A stretch of DNA of 64,000 nucleotides, taken from the NCBI RefSeq assembly GCF_004339015.1, contig NZ_SMFQ01000002.1:124001-188000 (forward strand), read 5' to 3'. The notes under the pieces are model-generated. The model had not been told where the DNA came from. It worked only from the letters and a program-made list of their open reading frames with translations, and ran no database searches. Positions 1 through 8,578 of the stretch are shown here, piece by piece (the first letter of the stretch is position 1; every line of letters begins with the position of its first letter). Both the position numbers and the translations under genes were made by a program. Source of the stretch: Cocleimonas flava (GTDB lineage Bacteria; Pseudomonadota; Gammaproteobacteria; Thiotrichales; Thiotrichaceae).

Positions 1-468
1 ATGATTCCGTTTTCCGATGAGATTTTTGATAAAGGCCATCAACATGTGGCTGATGTTGTAAGTTATATCGCGACGCTCCCCATGATACCGAAGAACTCAG
101 TGGGACAAGGCGATGATTTGGATAAAGGCAAAAAGCTCTATACCAGCCAATGCGAAAGTTGCCATGGCAAACACGCAGAAGGTAATAATGAAAAGGGTTA
201 TCCTTTATTGCAGGGTCAGCATTACGAATATTTATTTCGCCAAACTTTATGGATAAAGGACGGATTGCGTAAGAATGGTGATAAAAAAATGGAAAAGAGA
301 ATTGCCGCTTTTTCAGATGCTGATATTCGCGCAGTCTCTGATTACATCTCTAGAATTAAACCCGATAAAAACAAGCTAGCGGATAGCGCTGACTGGCAGA
401 ACCCCGATTTTCATGGTGATTTTGTGAGTGTTCCGGCAAATGTTACGAAAAAAAGTAACAGCCAATAA
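1..468 (+). CDS. c-type cytochrome, 5' end cut by window edge
   Basis: The visible 155 residues carry one heme c attachment site, CESCH (Cys51, Cys54, His55), in a class I cytochrome c fold, with Met97 as a possible distal ligand. The first 30 residues look like the C-terminal helix of a preceding domain (HVADVVSYIATLP), so this is probably the second half of a diheme, cytochrome c4-like periplasmic electron carrier. The ATG at base 1 may be an internal Met; the true start should lie upstream of the window. The ankyrin gene follows after 13 bp, suggesting co-transcription. The redox partner cannot be seen. Confidence 0.75.
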   Translation: MIPFSDEIFDKGHQHVADVVSYIATLPMIPKNSVGQGDDLDKGKKLYTSQCESCHGKHAEGNNEKGYPLLQGQHYEYLFRQTLWIKDGLRKNGDKKMEKRIAAFSDADIRAVSDYISRIKPDKNKLADSADWQNPDFHGDFVSVPANVTKKSNSQ

Positions 469-481
469 AAGGATTATTATT

Positions 482-1171
482 ATGTCAACGTCTCTCAAAC
501 TTTCCAAACATCTCAACGCCAGATTTGCTCTTGTGGCTTTCTTACTGCTATTTACCGCGGTAAGTGTTAACGCAATTGATAATTCAGAAAGCGAGGAAAT
601 GCTGTTAATCAGCGCCTATGAAGGGGATATCGAGAAGGTTAAAGACTTACTCGCCAAAGGTGTCGATGTTAATGCCAAAGGCTATAACGATGAAACACCA
701 TTACTGGCAGCAGTAAACTCAGGAAAAGTAGATATGACAGCATTGTTATTGTCGTATGGTGCTGATATTGAAGCGCGAAACTTTCAAAAATCAACACCTT
801 TAATCATTGCTGCACAGTATGGCCACACTGCGATAACAGCTATGTTAATCGAACTGGGAGCTGATATCTCAGTGCGAGATTACAACGGTTATGATCCTTT
901 GATGATTGCTGCTTCTCGTAATCACAATCTCGTGGTGCGTCAACTTATTGCATTTGGCGCTGATACTACATTACAAAACAACCACGGAAATACCGCATTG
1001 ATGCTGGCGATTTATAATGAGCACCCAGCAGTTGTCAAAACACTGTTAGAGAAAGGCAGTAAAAAACAGTTGAGCATCGCAAATAAAGAAGGCTTAACGC
1101 CGAAGACATTCGCCGATGAAACTCATAATGCCTTAATTTCTGAATTGATCAGCAAATACAGCAAGCAGTGA
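482..1171 (+). CDS. exported ankyrin-repeat protein
   Basis: 229 residues. An N-terminal signal peptide (hydrophobic stretch about residues 13-30, ending near VNA) is followed by about five ankyrin repeats of 33 residues, with the usual G-A-D and T-P/A-L signatures (GADIEARN, GADISVRDYNG, GADTTLQNNHGNTAL). It is therefore probably a periplasmic protein-protein interaction module. The start at 482 is chosen because AAAGGA lies just upstream and a signal peptide follows directly; an in-frame ATG 54 bp upstream overlaps the cytochrome gene and would spoil the signal peptide. Exported ankyrin proteins next to heme proteins are known in other proteobacteria; a role in protecting or assembling the cytochrome is inference only. 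Confidence 0.8.
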   Translation: MSTSLKLSKHLNARFALVAFLLLFTAVSVNAIDNSESEEMLLISAYEGDIEKVKDLLAKGVDVNAKGYNDETPLLAAVNSGKVDMTALLLSYGADIEARNFQKSTPLIIAAQYGHTAITAMLIELGADISVRDYNGYDPLMIAASRNHNLVVRQLIAFGADTTLQNNHGNTALMLAIYNEHPAVVKTLLEKGSKKQLSIANKEGLTPKTFADETHNALISELISKYSKQ

Positions 1172-1188
1172 GTACAGCAAAGGGAGAT

Positions 1189-3270
1189 CTAGATTGTTGC
1201 TTCTTCGATGATGCTTAATTGCTCTGCGATTGCCTCTTCATCTTCCATGATTTGAGGTTCACTTAGCAACCAAACGGAAAACGTAGAACCTTCACCCAGC
1301 TCAGATTCTGCGGTGATATTTCCACCAAAACGACGCACTAATCCATAACTAATGGATAAACCTAACCCGGTCCCTTCGCCTTGTTCTTTAGTACTAAAGA
1401 ATGGGTTAAAAATCTGCGCAAGATGTTCTTTATCGATCCCCTTACCATTATCGGTAACACTAATAACGACCCCTTTGTCCTTCCAGTTACGGGAAGCAAG
1501 GGTAATTTGCGCGTCGTCTCTGTCTAAGGCGTGAATTGCATTTACCAGCAAATTCACCAACACTTGCTGTAACTCTTGAGAGTTTATTTCTATCAGCTGA
1601 GTCGCCTCAAAGTCCATCTTAAATTCAATCGACTTACCCTGATTCAAGTGATTAACCAACTTCAGCGTATCTTTAATTAACAGATTAACGTCAATCATAT
1701 TGATGTAGCCAGAATACTCATCTGGGTGTGCGTACTGCAGTAATCGATTGATAATGTCTTTAATCCGGTAGATTTGGTCAATAACCAAATCGATTTCTTT
1801 CTGCACAGGTTTAGCGTTATCGCCTAATTCAACCACCATGAGATCGAGATTACCCAACATCACAGCTGTCGGATTATTAATTTCATGCGCTACACCTGCG
1901 GTCAACTCCCCCAAGGCGGCCAGTTTTTCTGCTACCACTAATTGTTGACGTGTTTGTCGCAGCAACTGGATGCTGTTTTCCAAATCCTGATTCTTTTGTT
2001 TTAATTCTGCCGTGCGGCTTTCTACTTTGTCTTCCAGTGAATCTGCCCATTCCTGTATTTCTTGATTGCGTAGCTGCAATTGATCGAGCATATCGTCAAA
2101 TTCTCGCGAGAGTGTCCCAAGCTCGTCTTTTGACGTAATCAACCCCACACGCTTAGCACTTCCCTCTTGGGTCGCATGCACCACATTACTCATTTTTTCG
2201 ATGGGTTTGAAAATTCTGCGGGCACCACGAATAGCAGCCCATGCGGACACTAACATCAGGGCAAGAAACATCAAGACAAGGGCTAGCAATGCATTCCAGA
2301 GTTCATCACGAAAGGGTTTTTCCAAAAAGCCTGCGTAGAGCATTCCGACTCTTTTGCCATCTACATCTACAATCGGCTCATAGGAAGAGACGTACCAATC
2401 GTTTACTACAAAGGCGCGGTCTATCCAGGTTGAGCCGTTATCTAATACTTTGGTTCTAACTTCATTAGATACGCGCGTACCAAGCGCACGCTCACCTTCA
2501 TTCAGAGGCACATTGGTTGAAATTCTTACGTCATCGATAAAAACGGTAACCGTTCCGATACTCCCTTTGGGTAAGCTATTGGGGCCATAGGCGAGATCAC
2601 GTATAGCATCAACAAATTGGAAATTACCGTTGAGTAACACACCACCATCTAACAGGGCTACCACTTCACCTCGTGAATCTTTAACGGGGTAAAGCGCGCG
2701 AATCACCATTGCCCGCTGTTCTTGAGTCCGATTGCTTGGTCTCGCTCTTGGGGTTTGTAAAATGGGAAGTTCAACACGCTTTTGAAGCTCTGGATCTTCT
2801 GCCTGTAACTCTTCTGGTGAATAAATTTCCACCCCCACACTTTCGTGGCCTTTTAATGCGTTTAATAAGCTAGAAGAGTTTCTTCTGCTTTTTAAAATAT
2901 TTTGCTGATCATTTTCTGTTGAAATAACCTTGAGGAAAGAAAAATTTTGCTTATCTTTTAACGCCTTAACCTGTTCGAAAACAGATGACTGGTTTCCCGA
3001 TTCTAAGGCTGTGCGAAATTGATGGGATTCGGCCAGACTGGTTAAATGGTTTAAATAATCCCCTTGAATGCGGTTAAACGCATCATGAGAAACAGCAAGG
3101 TCAGTGCTGACTTTGAGAAATAATTGTTCGTAGGTAAAGTTCTTACCCCAATAAATAGCCAGCCCTAATGCGACTGGCATGATCAATAATATTGGGAACA
3201 AAACGAGCAGTAATAATTTGTATCTTACTTTATGGCGAACAGCCCGTTGAATGTTACCGATAAAGCCCAT
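1189..3270 (-). CDS. membrane sensor histidine kinase (Cache-type sensor, HAMP, HisKA, HATPase)
   Basis: 693 residues. Transmembrane helix 1 is at about 18-40, then a large periplasmic sensor region (41-320) of Cache-like character, helix 2 at 325-347, HAMP at 348-400, a coiled coil at 400-450, HisKA with phospho-acceptor His462 in AHEINNP, and HATPase_c with N-box (NLLVNAIHAL), G1 (DNGKGID), F-box and G2 (GTGLGLS) motifs. It lies only 3 bp downstream of the sigma-54 response regulator and is surely its partner kinase. The kinase type (NtrB/DctB-like) pairs with NtrC-family regulators. The ligand is unknown; because the pair is divergent from a tungstate operon with a sigma-54 promoter, oxyanion or cofactor status is a reasonable guess. 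Confidence 0.9.
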   Translation of the reverse strand: MGFIGNIQRAVRHKVRYKLLLLVLFPILLIMPVALGLAIYWGKNFTYEQLFLKVSTDLAVSHDAFNRIQGDYLNHLTSLAESHQFRTALESGNQSSVFEQVKALKDKQNFSFLKVISTENDQQNILKSRRNSSSLLNALKGHESVGVEIYSPEELQAEDPELQKRVELPILQTPRARPSNRTQEQRAMVIRALYPVKDSRGEVVALLDGGVLLNGNFQFVDAIRDLAYGPNSLPKGSIGTVTVFIDDVRISTNVPLNEGERALGTRVSNEVRTKVLDNGSTWIDRAFVVNDWYVSSYEPIVDVDGKRVGMLYAGFLEKPFRDELWNALLALVLMFLALMLVSAWAAIRGARRIFKPIEKMSNVVHATQEGSAKRVGLITSKDELGTLSREFDDMLDQLQLRNQEIQEWADSLEDKVESRTAELKQKNQDLENSIQLLRQTRQQLVVAEKLAALGELTAGVAHEINNPTAVMLGNLDLMVVELGDNAKPVQKEIDLVIDQIYRIKDIINRLLQYAHPDEYSGYINMIDVNLLIKDTLKLVNHLNQGKSIEFKMDFEATQLIEINSQELQQVLVNLLVNAIHALDRDDAQITLASRNWKDKGVVISVTDNGKGIDKEHLAQIFNPFFSTKEQGEGTGLGLSISYGLVRRFGGNITAESELGEGSTFSVWLLSEPQIMEDEEAIAEQLSIIEEATI

Positions 3271-3273
3271 AAA

Positions 3274-4674
3274 TCAAAGTTCGTTCCAGGCTTTTACTTT
3301 ACGCTCCAGCGTTTTTCTAGAAACCCCTAAAATTCTGGCCGCTGCAGATTTATTCCCGTCTTCGCTTTCAAGCACTTTAAGAATGTGATTTTTTTCAATA
3401 TCTTCCAAAAGTGCACTGTTATTTACAGAACCGGCTGGAGAGCTCTCTCCCGCTTCAGCAGAAATGCACTGCCCTGGCTTCAGGTTTAGTAACAAACAGC
3501 GCTCTATAACGTTTCGCAGTTCGCGAATATTTCCTGGCCAGTGGTAATCGCGCATCTGATGTAAGTCTTCGCCGGATATTGTTTGAGCATCCACCCCTAA
3601 ATCTGAAGATAAGGTTTGGGAAAAGTGTTGAACCAGCGCAGGTATATCATCCATTCTCTCACGCAACGGTGGCATGCGAACGTTAACCACATTTAATCGG
3701 TAATACAGGTCTTGTCGGAAATTACCTTTTTCGACTTCTTCTTCTAAATCTCTGTTGCTCGCAGCGATGATTCGAACGTCCACAGGAATTTGACGATTAG
3801 AACCCACAGGTCGAATGACTTTTTCTTCTAAAACCCTTAATAGATGGACTTGCATCGACATCGGCATTTCACCGATTTCATCTAAAAATAAGGTGCCGTT
3901 ATTGGCATAGGTGAATAAACCTTCGCGGGTTTTTTGTGCCCCCGTAAATGCACCTTTGGTATGGCCGAAGAATTCGCTCTCCATTAACTCTTCTGTGATT
4001 GCACCACAGTTAACAGGAACAAAACTGCCTTTTCGACCACTCCAACGATGCAGAGCTCTGGCGGCCAATTCTTTACCTGTACCCGATTCGCCTCCTATTA
4101 ACACAGTGGTTGGCATTGGCGCTATTCTTTTAATGACCTCGCAGACGCTTTTCATCGTGTCGCAATCACCAATCATGCCGCTATCGTAGAGTTGATCTAC
4201 CTGGCGTTTCAACACGATATTTTCTCTTTGCATCTGCTGGTGTGCCATGCAACTTTCTATTGATGCCATCATTTGGTCCATGCGAAATGGCTTCATAATA
4301 AAATCACTCGCACCCACCCGTAATGCAGCTATAGCAGTTTCGAGACTGGCATGCGCCGTAATAAAAATGACCGATGTGGTACTGCCCTGACTTCGAATTT
4401 CAGTTACCCAGTCAACACCTGACTTTCCGGGTAGGCGAATATCGGAGATGATCAAATCAAAGTTACAACGCTGTCTTAGTGCTTCGGCTTCCTCAACATC
4501 CTCTGCAACTTCTACTAAGCCAAATACTTTTTCCAAACCTTTTTGCAGAAAGTTTCGTATACCCTGCTCGTCATCCAGTATCAGTACTGAATTCCGCTTA
4601 AAACTTAAAGGTTTCTCATTGCTTTCTATTGCCTGACTTTCTGGATTATCTATAACTTCTAATGTAGAGCTCAT
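3274..4674 (-). CDS. NtrC-family sigma-54-dependent response regulator
   Basis: 466 residues in the classic three-domain order: receiver (about 29-145, phospho-acceptor Asp78 in ISDIRLPG), AAA+ sigma-54 activator (about 165-400, Walker A GESGTGKE at 195-202, the sigma-54 contact loop GAFTGA at 241-246, Walker B TLFLDEIGEM at 261-270), and a C-terminal Fis-type helix-turn-helix (about 420-460, NKSAAARILGVSRKTLERK). It would activate sigma-54 polymerase from distant enhancer sites. The gene leads a two-gene operon with the kinase and is divergent from tupA, whose upstream region contains a sigma-54 promoter and a candidate enhancer. The target assignment is inference; the family assignment is firm. 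Confidence 0.94.
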   Translation of the reverse strand: MSSTLEVIDNPESQAIESNEKPLSFKRNSVLILDDEQGIRNFLQKGLEKVFGLVEVAEDVEEAEALRQRCNFDLIISDIRLPGKSGVDWVTEIRSQGSTTSVIFITAHASLETAIAALRVGASDFIMKPFRMDQMMASIESCMAHQQMQRENIVLKRQVDQLYDSGMIGDCDTMKSVCEVIKRIAPMPTTVLIGGESGTGKELAARALHRWSGRKGSFVPVNCGAITEELMESEFFGHTKGAFTGAQKTREGLFTYANNGTLFLDEIGEMPMSMQVHLLRVLEEKVIRPVGSNRQIPVDVRIIAASNRDLEEEVEKGNFRQDLYYRLNVVNVRMPPLRERMDDIPALVQHFSQTLSSDLGVDAQTISGEDLHQMRDYHWPGNIRELRNVIERCLLLNLKPGQCISAEAGESSPAGSVNNSALLEDIEKNHILKVLESEDGNKSAAARILGVSRKTLERKVKAWNEL

Positions 4675-4774
4675 TGCGTCCTCGAGAATATACGCCCAAA
4701 TAATCCACTCTTAAAATGAATATGGGACATTTTTTACCTATTTTTATGCCTTACTTATATAAATTACGGTGAAT

Positions 4775-4794
4775 TTGCCGCCTATGTTCGGCAA
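4775..4794. promoter_or_regulatory. candidate enhancer (UAS) inverted repeat for the NtrC-type regulator
   Basis: A perfect dyad TTGCCG-N8-CGGCAA sits 74 bp upstream of the sigma-54 -24 box of tupA and about 100 bp upstream of the regulator's own start. The position and symmetry suit a binding site for a Fis-type activator dimer. Only one clear copy is visible; no experimental site is known to me. Confidence 0.5.
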
Positions 4795-4867
4795 CCGCAA
4801 TCTAAAAGTCTTTATGTATCTTATATTTAGCCTATTTGGTCATTATTTTCAGCATTCCTTTTAGATT

Positions 4868-4883
4868 TGGCACTGATTTTGCT
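4868..4883 (+). promoter_or_regulatory. sigma-54 (-24/-12) promoter of the tup operon
   Basis: TGGCAC-N5-TTGCT matches the sigma-54 consensus: GG at -24 and GC at -12 with correct spacing. Transcription would start near 4894, giving a leader of about 57 nt before tupA. An NtrC-family activator is encoded divergently, which supports function. Confidence 0.75.
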
Positions 4884-4950
4884 AAATGATCATAATGGAT
4901 GTTGCTAAATTTTAACATTCTATTTCCTTTCAATTAACCAGGTAAATTTA

Positions 4951-5841
4951 ATGATGTTTTTAACGAAACTAATGAAAACGTTCACCCGATTTTTACTGCT
5001 ATCAGCGGTAATTTTCTCAGCATTAACTTTCTCATCTACTGCCTACTCTAAGACAGAGGGAGATTCAAAGCTTATTCGTTTAGCCACAACGACGAGTACT
5101 GAAAATTCCGGACTACTTCGTTATTTACTTCCTGAGTTCGAAAAAGATACAGGTTATAAAGTTCATGTAATCTCTGTTGGCACAGGTAAAGCATTAAGAA
5201 TGGGACGTGATGGCGATGTTGATATTCTTTTGGTACATGCTTTAAACGCAGAGAAAAAATTTGTTGAAGAAGGTTACGGTGTAAAACGTTACCCTGTGAT
5301 GTACAACGACTTTGTTATTGTTGGTCCTGCAACAGATCAGGAATTATATAAAGACGCAAAGAACGTAGGCGATGTACTAAACAATGTTGCTAGCAACAAA
5401 ATGCGCTTCGTTTCTCGTGGTGATGATTCTGGAACAAACAAGAAAGAACTATCACTATGGAAAAGCAGCAAATACCAACCAAACTCTAAAACTGATACCT
5501 GGTATGTAGAAGCAGGCCAAGGTATGGGAAAAGTATTGCAAATGGCCGATGAAATGGGCGCATATACAATGACTGACCGCGGCACTTGGCTGGCATATAA
5601 AGACAAGCTTACATCTAAAATTGTATTTGAAGGCGATGAGACTTTATTTAACCCTTACGGCATTATTGCGATTAATCCAGAAAAATACCCTGATGTTAAT
5701 ATTGCGGGCGACGATGCTCTGATAAAATGGATCACTTCAGAGAAAGGACAAAAGCTTATTGGTGATTTTAAAGTGGCCGACGAGGTTCTGTTTGTCCCAA
5801 ATGCAGATACCATGGCAAAAAATGAAACCGTTAAAAAATAA
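4951..5841 (+). CDS. tupA: tungstate ABC transporter, periplasmic binding protein TupA
   Basis: 296 residues with a signal peptide (hydrophobic about 10-32). The mature protein opens with the family hallmark RLATTTSTENSGLL, the oxyanion-binding loop of the TupA/PBP-like family, followed by FEKDTGYKVHVISVGTGKAL and later SRGDDSGTNKKE, both typical of TupA. It captures tungstate in the periplasm for TupBC. tupB follows after 6 bp. Transcription probably starts at the sigma-54 promoter at 4868. Two adjacent ATG codons are present at the start, and either could be used. Molybdate as the substrate is less likely, because the ModA signature differs. Confidence 0.9.
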   Translation: MMFLTKLMKTFTRFLLLSAVIFSALTFSSTAYSKTEGDSKLIRLATTTSTENSGLLRYLLPEFEKDTGYKVHVISVGTGKALRMGRDGDVDILLVHALNAEKKFVEEGYGVKRYPVMYNDFVIVGPATDQELYKDAKNVGDVLNNVASNKMRFVSRGDDSGTNKKELSLWKSSKYQPNSKTDTWYVEAGQGMGKVLQMADEMGAYTMTDRGTWLAYKDKLTSKIVFEGDETLFNPYGIIAINPEKYPDVNIAGDDALIKWITSEKGQKLIGDFKVADEVLFVPNADTMAKNETVKK

Positions 5842-5847
5842 GATCAC

Positions 5848-6552
5848 ATGCAATCACTAGCAAGTACCACAGTTGATGCTGTAAAACTCTTGCTATCTGG
5901 AGATGCCGATATTTGGAATATTATCGGCATTTCCTTTCAAATATCCACCATAGCGATACTTATAGCAATGGTGCCAGCAATTCTGATCGGATTTATACTG
6001 GCTTACTATAATTTCCCTGGTCGGCGACTTTTAGTCTCAATATTCAACACTATGTTGGCAGTGCCCGCGGTTGTGGTTGGACTTACCCTATATATCCTTT
6101 TATCGCGTCAGGGGCCATTAGGAGAGTGGCGCTTACTCTTCACCCAAACCGCCATGGTTCTGGGACAGATTGCTTTATGCTTTCCTATTTTAGTCGCGAT
6201 GAGTCATAGTGCCTTTCAATCAATTGAAAAACGCGCGTGGGATACGGCAAAAACACTCGCCGCAAATCCTTTCAAAGCATTTTTTATCGTAATGCGCGAA
6301 GTACGCTTCGCTTTATTTGGTGCTTTACTGGCAGGTTATGGCAGAATTATTGCGGAAGTTGGCGCTTCAATGATGCTTGGTGGAAACATACTGCATTATA
6401 CTCGTAACATACCAACTGCCATTGCTCTTGAAACCAGTAAAGGTGAATTTGCACAAGGTATTGCTTTAGGTATCATATTAATCTCGCTAGCCTTCTTCTT
6501 AACGATTGGTTTGCATTATATGCAAGGAAAAGGAACTGTCGTTCGTGATTAA
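5848..6552 (+). CDS. tupB: tungstate ABC transporter permease TupB
   Basis: 234 residues with about five to six transmembrane helices and the binding-protein-dependent permease signature (EAA-like loop around RAWDTAKTLAANPFKAFFIVMREVRFALFGALLAGYGRIIAEVG). It forms the inner-membrane channel between TupA and TupC. It is the second gene of the tup operon, 6 bp after tupA and 54 bp before tupC. The length is normal for TupB. The ribosome site is weak, so translation is probably coupled to tupA. Confidence 0.9.
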   Translation: MQSLASTTVDAVKLLLSGDADIWNIIGISFQISTIAILIAMVPAILIGFILAYYNFPGRRLLVSIFNTMLAVPAVVVGLTLYILLSRQGPLGEWRLLFTQTAMVLGQIALCFPILVAMSHSAFQSIEKRAWDTAKTLAANPFKAFFIVMREVRFALFGALLAGYGRIIAEVGASMMLGGNILHYTRNIPTAIALETSKGEFAQGIALGIILISLAFFLTIGLHYMQGKGTVVRD

Positions 6553-6606
6553 AATATCCGCGACTAAACTATCAATGACTCAAAAAGCCCATGGCAAAAA
6601 ACATCG

Positions 6607-7410
6607 ATGAACAAGATCTCTAGACCTGTTCGTCTTGAATATACGAATATCGTAAAAACATACGGTAAAGGCAAAAACACCAAAGCGATCCTCAATGATA
6701 TTAGTTTGAGTTTAAAAGGTGGCGAGTGCACGCTAATCACAGGTAAAAATGGTTGCGGTAAATCTACCCTGCTCCGTATTATGGGCGGACTATTGAAACC
6801 TGACTCTGGTTTGATCAATACAGGGCTGCATAACCTTAACTGGAACAAATACCGCAAAGCACTGGGCAATGATGTGATGTACTTTTATCAAGAGCCCTAT
6901 ATGTTTGACGGCACCGTTAGGCAAAATCTGACTTACGCTTTAGATAAAAAACAGAATAAAGACATCATAGATAACGCACTTAAATGGGCTGAACTAGAAC
7001 ACCGCAGCGACACCCAAGCAAAATGTTTATCTGGCGGAGAAAGACAACGCGTAGCTTTGGCACAAGCCTGGATTAAACAGCCTGCGGTATTACTGCTTGA
7101 TGAGCCAACGGCTAACATGGACACAGAACACCGACTTAGAACCGAGACCTTCCTGTCGACATTTATTGATTCTGGCACCGCGCTTTATATTGCCAGCCAT
7201 GATCCAAATCATTTTCATCGAATCATGAATCACCGATTACTCATTGAAGATGGATATGTGTCTGAGTTTGAAGAATTGAAAGCCACCAATACAGTAAACG
7301 ATCAAAATGACGATACTTTATTAAATGATTCCCTACTACAATCTAACAAGAACGTGACTTTATTCCCCAACAATAAAAGCACAAACTTTTCATCACAAGA
7401 TAACAAATAA
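6607..7410 (+). CDS. tupC: tungstate ABC transporter ATPase TupC
   Basis: 267 residues. Walker A GKNGCGKST is near residue 47, the ABC signature LSGGERQRVALAQAW near 140, Walker B VLLLDEPTANMD follows, and the switch His is in ASHDP. It energises TupAB. The C-terminal 45 residues beyond the ABC core are polar and rich in Asn and Asp, without a recognisable regulatory domain. It is followed after 11 bp by mobA, linking tungstate import directly to cofactor assembly. Confidence 0.9.
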   Translation: MNKISRPVRLEYTNIVKTYGKGKNTKAILNDISLSLKGGECTLITGKNGCGKSTLLRIMGGLLKPDSGLINTGLHNLNWNKYRKALGNDVMYFYQEPYMFDGTVRQNLTYALDKKQNKDIIDNALKWAELEHRSDTQAKCLSGGERQRVALAQAWIKQPAVLLLDEPTANMDTEHRLRTETFLSTFIDSGTALYIASHDPNHFHRIMNHRLLIEDGYVSEFEELKATNTVNDQNDDTLLNDSLLQSNKNVTLFPNNKSTNFSSQDNK

Positions 7411-7421
7411 GATAGTAAACA

Positions 7422-8030
7422 ATGACGATAAATAAAAATCAAATAACTGCTGTAATTCTGGCTGGTGGAAAAGGGAGTCGTTTAGGTGGACAAGACAAAG
7501 GCTTAGTTGACTACCAAAACAAACCATTGATTGAGCATGTTTTAGAAAAAATAGAGCCTCAAGTAGGCCAAATCATTATTAATGCGAATCGTAATCAGGA
7601 TGAATACGCAAAATTCAAGCACCCCGTAATTTCTGATGAATTAAGTGATTTCCAGGGTCCTTTAGCGGGCTTTTTAACGGGTATGAAAACCTGCAACACA
7701 GATTACATACTTACGCTACCATGCGACGGACCAGATTTACCGGATGATTTAGTCTCAAGACTTATCAGCGAAGTACAGAATAATAATATTGTAGTAGCTC
7801 ACGACGGCAAAAGATTACAACCTGTGCATGCACTTATCCCCACTTCATTGATTGAAAGTCTTGAAGATTTTCTTGCTAACGGTGACCGTAAAATAGACTT
7901 GTGGTATGCACAGCACTCGATGGCCACTGCCGATTTTTCAGACAAACCGGAAGTTTTCTTTAATGTAAATACTGAAGAACAGCGTCAACAACATCAGCAA
8001 CAACAGCAGGGTAAACCTCAAAATGGTTGA
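7422..8030 (+). CDS. mobA: molybdenum cofactor guanylyltransferase MobA
   Basis: 202 residues. The nucleotidyltransferase loop AVILAGGKGSRLGGQDKGL is at the N terminus, followed by PLIEHVL and TLPCDGPDLP. It attaches GMP to Mo/W-molybdopterin to give the guanine dinucleotide cofactor used by DMSO-reductase-family enzymes. The C terminus is glutamine/histidine-rich (repeated CAA/CAG) and overlaps the start of mobB by 8 bp, which implies translational coupling. The length is typical. Confidence 0.92.
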   Translation: MTINKNQITAVILAGGKGSRLGGQDKGLVDYQNKPLIEHVLEKIEPQVGQIIINANRNQDEYAKFKHPVISDELSDFQGPLAGFLTGMKTCNTDYILTLPCDGPDLPDDLVSRLISEVQNNNIVVAHDGKRLQPVHALIPTSLIESLEDFLANGDRKIDLWYAQHSMATADFSDKPEVFFNVNTEEQRQQHQQQQQGKPQNG

Positions 8031-8544
8031 GTTTCACTTACCTATGCTTGGTTTTGCGGCGTTTAGCGGAACAGGTAAAACAACATTACTTAGCCAGATC
8101 ATTCCTTTATTAAGGGCTAAGGGACACCGCATTGGTGTTATCAAGCATACTCATCATAATATTGATATTGATAAGCCCGGCAAAGACAGCTACGTACTGC
8201 GCAAATCTGGCGCAGATCAGATGATTTTGGCCTCTCGATACCGTACAGCTTTAATCATCGAAAAAGCGGACTCTACCAAAGAACCTGAACTACAAGATGT
8301 GCTGGATAATCTACAGACGGATTCTTTAGATTTAGTATTGGTAGAAGGATTCAAACTAGCTAAAATCAACAAAATAGAGCTGCATAGACAAGCATTGGGT
8401 AAACCTTATCTGCACCCTAATGACCCCAACATTATTGCTATCGCTGTGGAAGATAAAGAATCGAAAGACTTTCCAATAGATAGTTTAGACTTGAATAATC
8501 CTGAGCAAATAGCAGACTATATCGTAAAAACATTACTCAGCTAA
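8023..8544 (+). CDS. mobB: molybdopterin-guanine dinucleotide biosynthesis adaptor MobB
   Basis: 173 residues. A P-loop at the N terminus (GFAAFSGTGKTTLL) is followed by KHTHHNIDID and LVLVEGFK, the usual MobB motifs. MobB is a GTP-binding accessory to MobA. It overlaps mobA by 8 bp and precedes moeA by 34 bp. An alternative Met lies seven residues in, just before the P-loop strand, but the first ATG fits coupling better. Confidence 0.92.
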   Translation: MVEFHLPMLGFAAFSGTGKTTLLSQIIPLLRAKGHRIGVIKHTHHNIDIDKPGKDSYVLRKSGADQMILASRYRTALIIEKADSTKEPELQDVLDNLQTDSLDLVLVEGFKLAKINKIELHRQALGKPYLHPNDPNIIAIAVEDKESKDFPIDSLDLNNPEQIADYIVKTLLS

Positions 8545-8578
8545 ATGAAAACCCGCTTACAAATTAATTGATAACACT

